Shown here in pieces: positions 33,324-41,528 of a DNA stretch of 64,000 bases. The position numbers were made by a program, and so were the translations under genes. This stretch comes from Gemmatimonadaceae bacterium. Its GTDB lineage: Bacteria > Gemmatimonadota > Gemmatimonadetes > Gemmatimonadales > Gemmatimonadaceae. The notes below the pieces were generated by a model. It had not been told where the DNA came from and searched no databases. It worked only from the letters and a program-made list of their open reading frames with translations. How positions within the stretch are numbered: the first letter of the stretch is position 1; every line of letters starts with the position of its first letter. The DNA is taken from positions 62,001 to 126,000 of the forward strand of contig DATLUQ010000044.1 in the NCBI GenBank assembly GCA_035533015.1. Reading direction: 5' to 3'.

Positions 33324-34016
33324 TCAGCGCCGGTCGCGACCGCCGCTCACCAGGCTCAGCATGAACAGGAACAGGTTGAGCAGGTCGAGAAAGATCGTGA
33401 CTGCAGCGATGACGTAGTCCTGGTCGCTCAACTGCCCGGAGCGCGTGATACGCCAGGTGTCGAAGACGAGCAGGCCGGCGAACACGAAGACCCCTGCGCC
33501 GGCGATCCAGGTCGACCCGCCCACGCTAGGAAAGAAGACCCCGATGAGCATGGTGAGGAACAGCACCACCAACCCGACGGCAAAGAACCCGCCCCACGCG
33601 CTGAAGTCGCGCCGGCTGAACGTGGCGTACAGGGTCAGCGCACCGAAGGTCGCAAAGGTGAGCAGCCCTGCCTCGCCGATGGCTCCGGGCTGCATCTTGG
33701 CGTAGAACAGCAGGATGGGCGCGATCCACACGCCGATCACGAACGTGTAGAGCAACGTGAGAATGATGTTGCGAGGGAAGTTCCTCGCCTGCGACTGGGC
33801 CATGAACAACGGCGCCAGCGTGCAGAAGAAGCTGATGAACGGATGGGCCGCCACCGCGCTCAGCAGCGCCGGCTGCGTGAACGTGAACGCGGCGCCGATC
33901 AACGACACGACAATGCCCAGGAAGACCAGCCCGTACGTGCGGCGCACCAGTGTCGCGCGCTCGACACCCGAGAGAACGCGAGGGGTGGCAGCGACCGAGT
34001 ATCGCGAGAAACCCAT
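33324..34016 (-). CDS. Bax inhibitor-1/YccA-family membrane protein
   Basis: The 230-residue protein has seven hydrophobic helices and the BI-1/YbhL order: a basic N-terminus ending in RRTYGLVFLGIVVSLIGAAF, the middle HPFISFFCTLAPLFMAQSQ, IILTLLYTFVIGVWIAPILLFYAK, FGALTLYATFSRRDFS, and the final FDTWRITRSGQLSDQDYVIAAVTIFLDLLNLFLFML. The conserved Asp of the C-terminal pore region is present. Bacterial members are proposed to leak Ca2+ or protons and to be associated with FtsH; the role here is unknown. A CAGGAGT ribosome site precedes ATG 34016. Confidence 0.93.
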   Translation of the reverse strand: MGFSRYSVAATPRVLSGVERATLVRRTYGLVFLGIVVSLIGAAFTFTQPALLSAVAAHPFISFFCTLAPLFMAQSQARNFPRNIILTLLYTFVIGVWIAPILLFYAKMQPGAIGEAGLLTFATFGALTLYATFSRRDFSAWGGFFAVGLVVLFLTMLIGVFFPSVGGSTWIAGAGVFVFAGLLVFDTWRITRSGQLSDQDYVIAAVTIFLDLLNLFLFMLSLVSGGRDRR

Positions 34017-34124
34017 GATTCGATCCGACTCCTGAAAGAGAAAAGACCCTACCTCCAAGTTTACCCGGCAGCGGGTGCCGAGTGCCAGTGGTGGTAGGGA
34101 GTGGTGGCGGAACGCGAAGCGCAA

Positions 34125-34961
34125 TCAGTGCTTGCGCAGTTCGACGTTTCCGTTGATGGTGTGCATGACGATGCGCGGGCCGCCCTGGCCAAGCTGGGCG
34201 TGAAGATGCCGGGGATCGATATGCCCGTTCAGGGTGACCGGAAAGTCTGTCGTGAAGCGGCCATTCACGGTGCTCAGCTCGACGTCGGCGTTCACGTCGT
34301 TGGCCAACTCGACGATCACCGACCCGTTGACGCTCGTGAAGCGCATGCCTTCGGTGGGGTGATAGTGGAGTAGCGAGGCGTGGACCATGCCGTTGACGCT
34401 GCTGGCCGACACGGGCCCGCCGTCGGTCTCGACGTTCACGCTGCCGTTGACGGTGCCGACGCGTACCTCCGAGGTCACGCCGGTGACGGACACGTCGGAG
34501 TTGACGGTGTGCACGTTGACCTTCACGCCTGCCGGCACGGCCACCTGGAAGTCGACACGGATGTCGTTGTCGCGTCTGCGGCTGCCCCCCTCGGAGTCGT
34601 AGCCGGCGGGCGTGCAGCGGGCGTCGGGGCCCCAGAGCGCGCAGACGAGCACGTCCTGGTTGTCGGTCCCGTACCGTTGGACGTCGTACCGCACGTAATG
34701 CGGATCGCCGCGGCGCACGTGCATCGTGGCGCTGACCGTGACGCTATCGCCGGTTGCTTTCTGCACGACGATGCGGCCGTTGAGGTTGCGGATCGTGATC
34801 CAGCGCCCGTCGGGCACCTTCCACGCCCAATGCGCGGGAGTCTGGTCGGGCGCGCCCTGGGCCTGCACCGTGGCCGCGGACAGCCCGGCGGCGACGGCAG
34901 CGGTAATGGCGAGCAGTCGGCGCATATGGAGAATCCTACTCATCGGGAGATCATCTGTCAC
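34125..34961 (-). CDS. DUF4097 secreted beta-solenoid protein, third of three
   Basis: The 278-residue product has a signal peptide (MRRLLAITAAVAAGL to VQAQ) and a DUF4097 repeat domain built on strands such as VTGVTSEVRVGTVNGSVNVETDGGPVSASSVNGMVHAS, with TVNG and SVNG repeats in place of the SVSGDV of its neighbours. Near the start are two Cys (VLVCALWGPDARC) that may pair. The repeats suggest a right-handed parallel beta solenoid. It starts with GTG in a GTGA overlap (ATG 34943 and the next Met are alternatives). It is the last of three tandem DUF4097 genes below an ECF sigma unit. Confidence 0.8.
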   Translation of the reverse strand: MTDDLPMSRILHMRRLLAITAAVAAGLSAATVQAQGAPDQTPAHWAWKVPDGRWITIRNLNGRIVVQKATGDSVTVSATMHVRRGDPHYVRYDVQRYGTDNQDVLVCALWGPDARCTPAGYDSEGGSRRRDNDIRVDFQVAVPAGVKVNVHTVNSDVSVTGVTSEVRVGTVNGSVNVETDGGPVSASSVNGMVHASLLHYHPTEGMRFTSVNGSVIVELANDVNADVELSTVNGRFTTDFPVTLNGHIDPRHLHAQLGQGGPRIVMHTINGNVELRKH

Positions 34962-35776
34962 TTGGCGGAGCGCAGGCGCACGTCGCCGCTCACGGTGGAG
35001 ACGGAGAGCGTCCGGCCGCCCTTGCCGATGCGGGCGCTGATGTGGCGGCGCCCCATGCGGCCGCTGAGGGTGAGCGGGAAGTCAGTGTCGAGGTCGCCGC
35101 TCACCGTGGCCATGGAGAAGTCAGCGTCGAGCCCAGGCGGGACAGACACGGTGACGTCACCGCTCACGCTGCGGAACGTGAGATCCCCACTGCCCGACAG
35201 CGCGGTGATGCCGACGTCCACGTCACCGCTCACCGACGTGGCGCTCACACCGGTGGCAGCCAGGTTGCGTAGCGTGACGTCGCCGCTCACGCTGGCCGCC
35301 CGCACGTCGCCATGGGCGCCGTCAATGTGGATGTCGCCGCTCACCGAGTGGGCGTCGGCGAACATCGAGGTGGGGAGGTGCACCGTCACGTCGATCGTCC
35401 CGTCGTGGTCCGCGTGGCGGCCGTGCGAGTGCATCTGCGCGCCGTCCTCATCGCACGACGCGTCGCTGTCGCGATAGAGCACGCAGACCACGATGTGGTG
35501 TGAGTACTCCTTGACCGTGGCGTAGACGTCGTCGTCCGATCCGCCGTGGCGCCGCGTCGTGACCTCGACGGTGTTGCCGGCGGCCGGCAGATACGTCACG
35601 TCACCCGTGATGTCGTGCACCGAGACGACGGTGCCCGCGTCTTCGGCCTTGGACCATGGAAAGTCGGTGCGTTGGGCGCTGGCTGCGGAGGCGGTGAGGG
35701 CCACGAACGTGAGACCGAGGAGTGTGCGCATGGAGGGGACCGGTGAGAGGACTCGAGAGAACAGGTGGCGGCTCAC
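34958..35776 (-). CDS. DUF4097 secreted beta-solenoid protein, second of three
   Basis: The 272-residue product carries a signal peptide (MRTLLGLTFVALTASAASAQ, starting at residue 16) and repeats with the core SVSGDV/SVSGDI spaced 14-20 residues apart (ADAHSVSGDIHIDGAHGDVR, AASVSGDVTLRNLAATGVSATSVSGDVDVG). A His/Asp-rich loop (MHSHGRHADHD) and two Cys (IVVCVLYRDSDASC) precede the repeats. It starts with GTG overlapping the stop of the upstream gene by GTGA; ATG 35731 would also give a good signal peptide. DUF4097 domains are proposed adhesin or surface proteins. Confidence 0.82.
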   Translation of the reverse strand: MSRHLFSRVLSPVPSMRTLLGLTFVALTASAASAQRTDFPWSKAEDAGTVVSVHDITGDVTYLPAAGNTVEVTTRRHGGSDDDVYATVKEYSHHIVVCVLYRDSDASCDEDGAQMHSHGRHADHDGTIDVTVHLPTSMFADAHSVSGDIHIDGAHGDVRAASVSGDVTLRNLAATGVSATSVSGDVDVGITALSGSGDLTFRSVSGDVTVSVPPGLDADFSMATVSGDLDTDFPLTLSGRMGRRHISARIGKGGRTLSVSTVSGDVRLRSAK

Positions 35777-36340
35777 TTGCCGCCGCGGCGCCGGATGACG
35801 ACGTCGCCGCTGAAGGTCTGGGCGGAGATGCGCGCCGCGCCCCCGCCAATGGTGAACGTGAACCGCTTACTGGTGCCGGCGCCGATGCCGTGTTCGCCGG
35901 GCTCGAGCGTGATCGGGAATTCGCTGTCGATCGAGCCGTTCCAGGTGGACACGGTGAGCTGGGCGCTGGCGTCGGCCGGGATGGTGAGCGTGACGTCGCC
36001 GGAATGCGAGCCGAGGTCATAGCGCCCGTCGGCGGCGATGGCGCCGTCGAAGCCCACGTCGCCGCTCGTGCTCTGCGCGCTCACGCTCTGCGAGGTGACG
36101 CGTGACAGGGTCACGTCGCCGCTCACCGACGCGGCGCTCACGTTGCCGGTGACGCCGGTGAGTCTGATCTCGCCGCTCACGCTGCTCGCGCTCACGTCGC
36201 CCCGGAGATCGGAGGCCGTGATGTCGCCCGAGAGTGTACTGAGATCGACGTGGCCCGAAGCGTTCTGGACGGTCACGTCGCCGGTCTGGCTATGCACCGA
36301 GACGTCCCCGCCGGTGCCGCTCACCGAAACATCCCCGCCT
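35010..36340 (-). repeat. Coding repeats for SVSGDV-type units
   Basis: Within the first two DUF4097 genes the DNA repeats a GTGACGTCGCCGCTCACC-like word (plus-strand view) many times, encoding the SGDV strands. Near-identical words across two adjacent genes make recombination between repeats possible and would confuse assembly. Confidence 0.7.
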
Positions 36341-36705
36341 TGGGATTGCGACGACACGCGGGCGCCCAGCGGCACGGTGATGTCGAATCGCACGTCGCCT
36401 CCCAGGTCTGACGCGTCCACCGCCACTCGGTCGCGCGACGCGTCGAACCTGATGCGGCCCCGCTCCGCGGTGGCGTGCACGACGACGGTGTTTGCGGGGC
36501 CGGTGTGCACGCGGACATCGCCATGCCGCGTGGTGAGCGCCACCAGCCCGCCGCGGTCGAGGGTGACCGTCGTGTCGAGCCGTCCGCCGCGGTCGCGGTC
36601 ATAGAGGAGGCCGTCGTCGCGGCGCTGCTGCGCCGCAGCGGGCACTGCCGCGGCGAGCAGAAGGAACGCAACCAGAAGGGATGAACGCATGGGAATGGGT
36701 GTCAT
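35773..36705 (-). CDS. DUF4097 secreted beta-solenoid protein, first of three
   Basis: The 310-residue protein has a signal peptide (MRSSLLVAFLLLAAAVPAAAQ) and the longest SGDV repeat run of the three (GGDVSVSGTGGDVSVHSQTGDV, SGDITASDLRGDVSASSVSGEI, TGNVSAASVSGDV, TSGDVGF). It ends in a basic tail RRRGGK. It is the first of three DUF4097 genes, directly downstream of the zinc-finger anti-sigma gene, three bases away. Length and repeats suggest a beta solenoid exported across the inner membrane. The ATG at 36705 has AGGAC upstream. Confidence 0.83.
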   Translation of the reverse strand: MTPIPMRSSLLVAFLLLAAAVPAAAQQRRDDGLLYDRDRGGRLDTTVTLDRGGLVALTTRHGDVRVHTGPANTVVVHATAERGRIRFDASRDRVAVDASDLGGDVRFDITVPLGARVSSQSQGGDVSVSGTGGDVSVHSQTGDVTVQNASGHVDLSTLSGDITASDLRGDVSASSVSGEIRLTGVTGNVSAASVSGDVTLSRVTSQSVSAQSTSGDVGFDGAIAADGRYDLGSHSGDVTLTIPADASAQLTVSTWNGSIDSEFPITLEPGEHGIGAGTSKRFTFTIGGGAARISAQTFSGDVVIRRRGGK

Positions 36706-36708
36706 GTC

Positions 36709-37476
36709 CTAGGTGCTCGCGGGAAGCCCCGCGGCGATGCGCAGGAGCTGCACTTTCGTATCGAGCGATTGGCTGAGCGACCGCATGAGGTAACGGCTGG
36801 CAGGATCCTTGGTCAGCGCGGCCCGGCACTGCACGATGGCCGAGTCGATGACGGCGAGATTCTTCTCGATCACGGCCACCGTGGTCGTGTCGAGCTGACT
36901 GCGGCGCGCGTCGAGTATGGCGCGCAGACCTGAGATTTCGGAGTCGTACGATTCCTGCACGGCGGCCGGCGTGGCGTCGGCGGCTCGGTTCGCGGCGAGC
37001 ACGGCACCGCGCGACGGGGCCGGTGCGGCGGCGCCGTCGACCGGCCGTCGGACGTCGGGCACCGGCTGTTGCATTACAGGGCCAGCGGAAGCGGAAGGCG
37101 CACCCGGCTGCGGCGCGCCGCGCCGCGCGGTCTCGTAACCGAGCGCGGCGGCGAGCACCAACGCCGCCGCCAGGCCGGCGGTGACGATGCGTGGCGACCG
37201 CCAACTCAGTCGACGTGGAGCGAGCGGCACGACCGGCGCCTCGATGCGCGCCGCGATGCCGCTACCCCATAGATCACGCGACGGAGTGAGCGTGGGGAGC
37301 CGCGATGCCTCGGCGCTCAGGCGCCGCAGGTCGGCGAGGAGTGCGCCACACGCGGCGCATTGGCGCGCGTGCGCCTCGAGCGCGTTGCGGGGCGCCCCGT
37401 CCAGGTCGCCCTCCAGGAAATCCATCAGCCGTTGGCTGAAGACCTCGCAGGTGATGCTGGAACTCTCACCGGTCAT
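36709..37476 (-). CDS. Zinc-finger anti-sigma factor
   Basis: The 255-residue protein has an N-terminal ZAS domain with CEVFSQRLMDFLEGDLD and the metal motif HARQCAAC at about 36-43. A transmembrane helix at about 98-117 (IVTAGLAAALVLAAALGYE), a Pro/Ala-rich linker and a helical periplasmic part (SGLRAILDARRSQLDTTTVAVIEKNLAVID) follow. Such proteins bind their partner ECF sigma at the membrane and release it on a signal. It overlaps the sigma gene by ATGA and is followed three bases later by the first DUF4097 gene. The periplasmic part has no enzymatic motif that I can see. Confidence 0.87.
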   Translation of the reverse strand: MTGESSSITCEVFSQRLMDFLEGDLDGAPRNALEAHARQCAACGALLADLRRLSAEASRLPTLTPSRDLWGSGIAARIEAPVVPLAPRRLSWRSPRIVTAGLAAALVLAAALGYETARRGAPQPGAPSASAGPVMQQPVPDVRRPVDGAAAPAPSRGAVLAANRAADATPAAVQESYDSEISGLRAILDARRSQLDTTTVAVIEKNLAVIDSAIVQCRAALTKDPASRYLMRSLSQSLDTKVQLLRIAAGLPAST

Positions 37477-38042
37477 CGATTCAACGCCTCCCGCAGAAGG
37501 AGCCGGGCCCGGTGCAACTGGGCCTTGGTGGCTCCGGTGGTCACGCCGAGCATGTCGGCGATCTCCTCGTGCTTATACCCCTCCACGTCGTGCAGCGTGA
37601 AGACCCGGCGTGCGCCCGGAGGCAGCCGCGTCATCGCCTCTTCGAGGTCGAGCAGGTCGCCCGGCTGAAGGGTCGAGCCCACCACGCTGGCGTGGGCATC
37701 CATGCCGCAATCCTCGTCCTCCTCCTCGAACCGCGCCTGCCGTCGCGAATCGGTCCTGCGCTCGTTGAGCACGACGTTCACGGCCAGCCGGTGCAGCCAC
37801 GTGGGGAAGGAACTCTCCCCTCGGAAGAGATGCAGCTTCTCCCAAGCGCGGACGAAGACATCTTGTGTGAGTTCCTCGGCGCGAGCGCGGTTGGCGACCA
37901 TGCGCGCGCAGAGGGAGAACACCCGGTCGACGTGTTTCCGGTACAGCCTCTCGAACGCCGTCCGATCCCCCGCCGCGGCCTGGGCCACGTCGGCATCGGA
38001 CGGATTGGAATTCGGCGAGTCGAGTATGGCCACAGCGGTCAT
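37473..38042 (-). CDS. ECF-family RNA polymerase sigma factor
   Basis: The 189-residue factor has region 2 (AFERLYRKHVDRVFSLCARMV, AEELTQDVFVRAWEKLHLF, FPTWLHRLAVNVVLNERR), an acidic linker (FEEEDEDCGMDA) and region 4 (LPPGARRVFTLHDVEGYKHEEIADMLGVTTGATKAQLHRAR). It heads a minus-strand operon with a zinc-finger anti-sigma and three DUF4097 proteins. These are probable regulon members. A possible own promoter lies at 38074-38102. Confidence 0.93.
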   Translation of the reverse strand: MTAVAILDSPNSNPSDADVAQAAAGDRTAFERLYRKHVDRVFSLCARMVANRARAEELTQDVFVRAWEKLHLFRGESSFPTWLHRLAVNVVLNERRTDSRRQARFEEEDEDCGMDAHASVVGSTLQPGDLLDLEEAMTRLPPGARRVFTLHDVEGYKHEEIADMLGVTTGATKAQLHRARLLLREALNR

Positions 38043-38073
38043 GCGTCGTCGGTCTCCGTCCGTACGCTGGATG

Positions 38074-38102
38074 GGATACCTGACGGGAGCAAAAGGTTTG
38101 AA
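38074..38102 (-). promoter_or_regulatory. Possible ECF-type promoter for the sigma operon
   Basis: Read on the minus strand, TTCAAACCTTTT is followed 14-16 bases later by GGTATCC, about 30 bases before the sigma ATG. The AAACC element resembles the -35 of several ECF groups. The -10 match is weak, and this is a pattern guess. Confidence 0.3.
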
Positions 38103-38161
38103 CCCCGGACGGAAGGCGGTTTCCGGCCGGGTGGGTGCCGTGGGGCCTACGCCAGGCGGCG

Positions 38162-38830
38162 CTAAGGGGTTTCGGGGGAGGCCTCGAGGCCGGCCACGAG
38201 CGCCGGAAGGTCGGCCAACCGATCGGCAAAGAAGCGTGGGGCCGACGGGGCGAGTTCCTGTCGCGAGAACGGGCCCCAGAGCGCGGCCACGGTGCCGATG
38301 CCTGCAGCGTTGCCGGCGTGCATGTCGTGCAGCGAGTCGCCTACGAACAGCGCGCGATCAGCGCGACCGCCGAGGCGCTCGAGCGCCACGCGGACGGGCT
38401 CGGGATCGGGCTTGTGGCGCTCGGTGGAGTCGAAGCCGACGATCGTGTCGACGTAGCGGCGCAGGCCGACGTGAGTGAGGCCGCGTTCGGAGAGCTCCAC
38501 CGACTTGCTGGTCACGATGCCGATAGCGTGGCCTCGCTCGCGGAGCTCGGCAAGCGACGCGTCAGCGCCTTCGTAGGCGTGCACGAGGCGGTCGTGGTGG
38601 GCCAGTTGAAATTCGCGGTAGGCGGCGATGAAGCGCTCGACCTCGGTCTCATCGTCGGTGTAGCGCTGGAACATGGAGCGGAGCGGGGTGCCGATCCAGT
38701 TCAGCCACTCCCGGTCGGGTGGCGCGGTGAGCCCGCGCGCCTCGAACGCGTACGACTTGGAGCGCTGGATGAGTTCGATCGAATCGATGAGGGTGCCATC
38801 GAGATCGAACAGCAGGGTGAAGCGGGTCAT
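38162..38830 (-). CDS. HAD-superfamily phosphatase (phosphoglycolate phosphatase-like)
   Basis: The 222-residue protein shows all HAD motifs: FDLDGTLIDS with the nucleophile Asp, the helical cap including a WLNWIG segment, motif II in GIVTSKS, Lys in ERHKPDPEPV and motif IV in LFVGDSLHDMHAGNAAGI. It is close in layout to Gph/PpaX-type phosphatases acting on phosphoglycolate or pyrophosphate; the substrate is not settled. ATG 38830 is chosen because conserved sequence starts there. It lies downstream of the cold-shock gene and past its terminator. Confidence 0.92.
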   Translation of the reverse strand: MTRFTLLFDLDGTLIDSIELIQRSKSYAFEARGLTAPPDREWLNWIGTPLRSMFQRYTDDETEVERFIAAYREFQLAHHDRLVHAYEGADASLAELRERGHAIGIVTSKSVELSERGLTHVGLRRYVDTIVGFDSTERHKPDPEPVRVALERLGGRADRALFVGDSLHDMHAGNAAGIGTVAALWGPFSRQELAPSAPRFFADRLADLPALVAGLEASPETP

Positions 38831-38856
38831 AGGCGAATGCACGAGTGGCAACAAGA

Positions 38857-38891
38857 CAATGGCCGGCTCGGGTTACCCGGGCCGGCCATTG
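38857..38891 (-). terminator. Strong intrinsic terminator of the cold-shock gene
   Basis: The 35-base element is almost fully self-complementary (CAATGGCCGGC at one end, GCCGGCCATTG at the other, with a CGGG-TTA-CCCG core). Read on the minus strand it follows the csp stop by 26 bases and is followed by TCTTGTTGC, a modest T-rich tail. Confidence 0.72.
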
Positions 38892-38917
38892 TGGTGACGC
38901 CCGAAGGCGCCCTGGCC

Positions 38918-39130
38918 TTAGCGGCCGAGCTTGACGACGTTCTCGGCGGCCGGGCCCTTCTGGCCCTGGACGATGTCGAACTCGACGCGCTCACCCTCGG
39001 CCAACGACTTGAAGCCGCTGCCCTGGATGGCGGAGTGGTGAACGAAGCAATCCTTCTGGCCGTTCTCCGGCGTAATAAAGCCGAAGCCCTTCGCGTCGTT
39101 GAACCACTTCACGGTGCCGGTCGTACGCAT
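38918..39130 (-). CDS. Cold-shock-domain protein
   Basis: The 70-residue protein is a complete CspA-type cold-shock domain with RNP1 (KGFGFI) and RNP2 (CFVHHSAI; the usual VFVH has Cys here). It binds single-stranded RNA and DNA. AGGAGTACCG before ATG 39130 is a good ribosome site. Upstream, 39131-39413 holds no gene and includes a T-rich run near 39140; a long 5' leader with cold-responsive folding is possible but not shown. A strong terminator follows. Confidence 0.97.
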   Translation of the reverse strand: MRTTGTVKWFNDAKGFGFITPENGQKDCFVHHSAIQGSGFKSLAEGERVEFDIVQGQKGPAAENVVKLGR

Positions 39131-39413
39131 AACGGTACTCCTGTGTGTTGTTGTGGTCGGAGTCCGGTATGGCCGTACGTGCCGACGACAATCTTGTTCG
39201 TGACCAGAGCCCTCACGATGGGCGTTGTTCCCATATCGCCGGACACTTGCCGGACGCTACGCGCGATATCGGACGAAAAAAAGACCCAGCGAATGCCAGG
39301 CCCCAGGTCGTCCGTGGAACGTGCCCGCACCGACGGTGCGGAAATCGCTAGGGAATTCTACCCCCAGCCCGAAAAACGCGCAACGGGGAAACGGGGGGGC
39401 CGGCGAACGGCGG

Positions 39414-39692
39414 TCAGCCGCCCGGAGGGCGGGGGGCGGCCGGCTGACTGGCGCGGTCGGCCAGCAGTCGGGTGGTGAATCGCTGGCCTTCGGAGATCCG
39501 TTCGGTTTCGATGGCGATGGAGTCCACCGCCTGCTCGATGCGGGCCAGGCGCTCCTCGATCTGGCGCAACTCGGCGGGCGCCACCCCCTCGGAAGGGCGC
39601 CGGTTCACGAAGATCCGGGCGAGCGAGATGACGGTTCCGGCCACGATGGCAAGGCCGGCGAGGACGAATGGGAGATCGGGGTCGATGGCCAT
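39414..39692 (-). CDS. Small single-span membrane protein with coiled coil
   Basis: The 92-residue protein has one N-terminal transmembrane helix (LPFVLAGLAIVAGTVISLARIF) then a coiled coil (APAELRQIEERLARIEQAVDSIAIETERISEGQRFTTRLL) and a Pro-rich end. No motif is present. Such proteins are common as scaffolds in this lineage. No operon partner is evident. Confidence 0.6.
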   Translation of the reverse strand: MAIDPDLPFVLAGLAIVAGTVISLARIFVNRRPSEGVAPAELRQIEERLARIEQAVDSIAIETERISEGQRFTTRLLADRASQPAAPRPPGG

Positions 39693-39901
39693 GGGGTGGG
39701 ACGGGGTGGGGGCTGATCGGGCGAACGGGCGGGTGTGCTCCCTTTAAGGATACGGGGAGCGCCCGACAGGGGTGTCATGTCATGGAGGATGGCGAACGCG
39801 GGCCCCAACGACCCATAATACATATGGATTGCCAAGGCCCGAGGGGGTTGGGCCCGCGATGGACATGCGGGCCTGTCCGGGAAAACCATACGGAGGCGCG
39901 C

Positions 39902-40288
39902 ATGGCGCACCACACATCGTCCGATACGGCACGCGGGATTGACGCGTTTGCGGCGGACGGTCACAAGGGGTTCGCGGCCTCGGCCTCGCGCACCGTGGGT
40001 GTGGCCGTGGATCTGGTGTATGCCGCGTGGACCGATGACACGCGGCGGCGCGAATGGCTGCGCGACGACCAGTTGGTGGTGGTCGACACGACGTCGGGTG
40101 TATCACTGCACGGTGAGTGGGCCGGCACGCGGCTAAGGGTGTTCTTCATGCCACGTGGCAATGGGCGCGCTCATGTGATGGTGGACCATGACGGCTTGCC
40201 GACGGCGCGGCGCGCCGAGCAGATGAAGAAATTCTGGCAGGCGCGATTGGGACGTCTGGCCGCGCTGGTGGAACGGCCGGGTCGTTGA
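39902..40288 (+). CDS. SRPBCC/AHSA1-like protein of unknown function
   Basis: The 128-residue protein appears to be a small START/SRPBCC-fold protein: SASRTVGVAVDLVYAAWTDDTRRREWL resembles the start of AHSA1-type domains, and the final FWQARLGRLAALVE the long C-terminal helix. The middle strands LRVFFMPRGNGRAHVMVDHD fit. The ligand is unknown. GGAGGCGC before ATG 39902 acts as a ribosome site. It ends 7 bases before the DUF2156 gene and is probably co-transcribed with it. Confidence 0.62.
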   Translation: MAHHTSSDTARGIDAFAADGHKGFAASASRTVGVAVDLVYAAWTDDTRRREWLRDDQLVVVDTTSGVSLHGEWAGTRLRVFFMPRGNGRAHVMVDHDGLPTARRAEQMKKFWQARLGRLAALVERPGR

Positions 40289-40295
40289 CCGGCGC

Positions 40296-41390
40296 GTGAT
40301 CGGTCCGATCGCCGAGCCCGAAACGGCCCGGGCTCGGTTGTTGGTGCTCCGCCACGGCTGGAACGCCACGGCCTATCAGATTCTGAATCCGGGCATCGCC
40401 CACTGGTTTGCGGCGAGCGGCGATGCGGTGATCGGGTACGCCCGCTACCACGGTGTGTATGTGGTGGCGGGCGATCCGGTATGCGCCGCCGAGCGCGTGG
40501 CTGGGGTGGTGGACGAATTCGAGCATGAGGCGCGCGCCAACGGAAGCCACGTCTGCTATTTCGGCGCGGCCGAGCGTTTCGCGGGGACGTTGCGGGGGGA
40601 CACCGGGCGCGCGTTCGTGATCCTGGGCGGGAATCCTGTGTGGGATCCGGCGGCATGGTCGTCCATCGTGGCACACCGGGCATCGGTGCGCGCTCAACTG
40701 CACCGGGCAGTCAACAAGGGTGTGACGGTCATCGAGTGGCCGGCAGCCCGGGCCAACGGGCACGCGGATCTGTGGCGCTGTCTGCGCGAATGGGGGACCA
40801 CGCGCGGCCTGCCGCCGATGCACTTCCTGGTGGAGCCGCGCACGCTCGACCGGCTGGACGACCGCCGCGTTTTCGTGGCCGAGCGAGCAGGCCACGGGGT
40901 GGCGGGGTTCCTGCTCGCCTCGCCGGTTCCGCAGCGTCGGGGATGGCTGGTGGAGCAACTCATCCGTGGGCGCGGCGCGGCCAACGGCACCAACGAACTG
41001 CTGGTCGATGCAGCGATGCGCACGTTCGCGGCCGAGGGCGCGGCCTACGTGACGCTGGGGCTGTCGCCGCTCTCGCGGCGGTCGCACCTGGACGAGATGG
41101 TCAATCCGGCGTGGCTGCGCGTGGTGCTGTCGTCGGTCCGGGCGCACGGGCGTCGGTTCTACAACTTCGACGGCCTCGACGCATTCAAGGCCAAGCTCAT
41201 GCCGCAGGGCTGGGAGCCTGTTTACGCCATCGCCGATAACCGGCGGGTGCTGCCGCGTACGTTGTTCGCGGTCGCCGCGGCATTCAGCGGCGGATCGCCG
41301 ATCGCATTCGTAGCTCGGGCCATGCTGGGGGCGGCGCGCACCGAGGCGGCCTGGGCGCTGGGGAATGCGCGGAGCACCATTCGCCGATGA
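40296..41390 (+). CDS. DUF2156/MprF C-terminal-like transferase
   Basis: The 364-residue protein resembles the cytoplasmic GNAT-like domain of MprF (phosphatidylglycerol lysyltransferase): NATAYQILNPGIAHWFA, VIGYARYHGVYVVAGDPVCA, VCYFGAAERF, then RRGWLVEQLIRGRGAANGTNELLVDAAMRTFAAEGAAYVTLGLSPLS and FYNFDGLDAFKAKLMPQGWEPVYAI. The usual N-terminal flippase helices are missing. It may transfer an aminoacyl or acyl group to a lipid, but that is not established for stand-alone forms. It is followed by the symporter gene. Confidence 0.83.
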   Translation: MIGPIAEPETARARLLVLRHGWNATAYQILNPGIAHWFAASGDAVIGYARYHGVYVVAGDPVCAAERVAGVVDEFEHEARANGSHVCYFGAAERFAGTLRGDTGRAFVILGGNPVWDPAAWSSIVAHRASVRAQLHRAVNKGVTVIEWPAARANGHADLWRCLREWGTTRGLPPMHFLVEPRTLDRLDDRRVFVAERAGHGVAGFLLASPVPQRRGWLVEQLIRGRGAANGTNELLVDAAMRTFAAEGAAYVTLGLSPLSRRSHLDEMVNPAWLRVVLSSVRAHGRRFYNFDGLDAFKAKLMPQGWEPVYAIADNRRVLPRTLFAVAAAFSGGSPIAFVARAMLGAARTEAAWALGNARSTIRR

Positions 41391-41528
41391 CTTCCGCTGC
41401 CTCGAGCCGATGGTCGTGGACGCTGCCCGGCCGTGGCGGCGGTGCTGGACGCCGCCGGGCGGGTGGTGTTGATTCTCCCCGGTTCGCGCGGATCCGATCG
41501 TCACACCCGCCTCTCCGGTTCCATCCAC

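Noticed and set aside
39131-39413. Cold-shock 5' leader thermosensor
   Set aside because: The gap is long enough, but no conserved cold-box or alternative hairpin could be assigned by eye.
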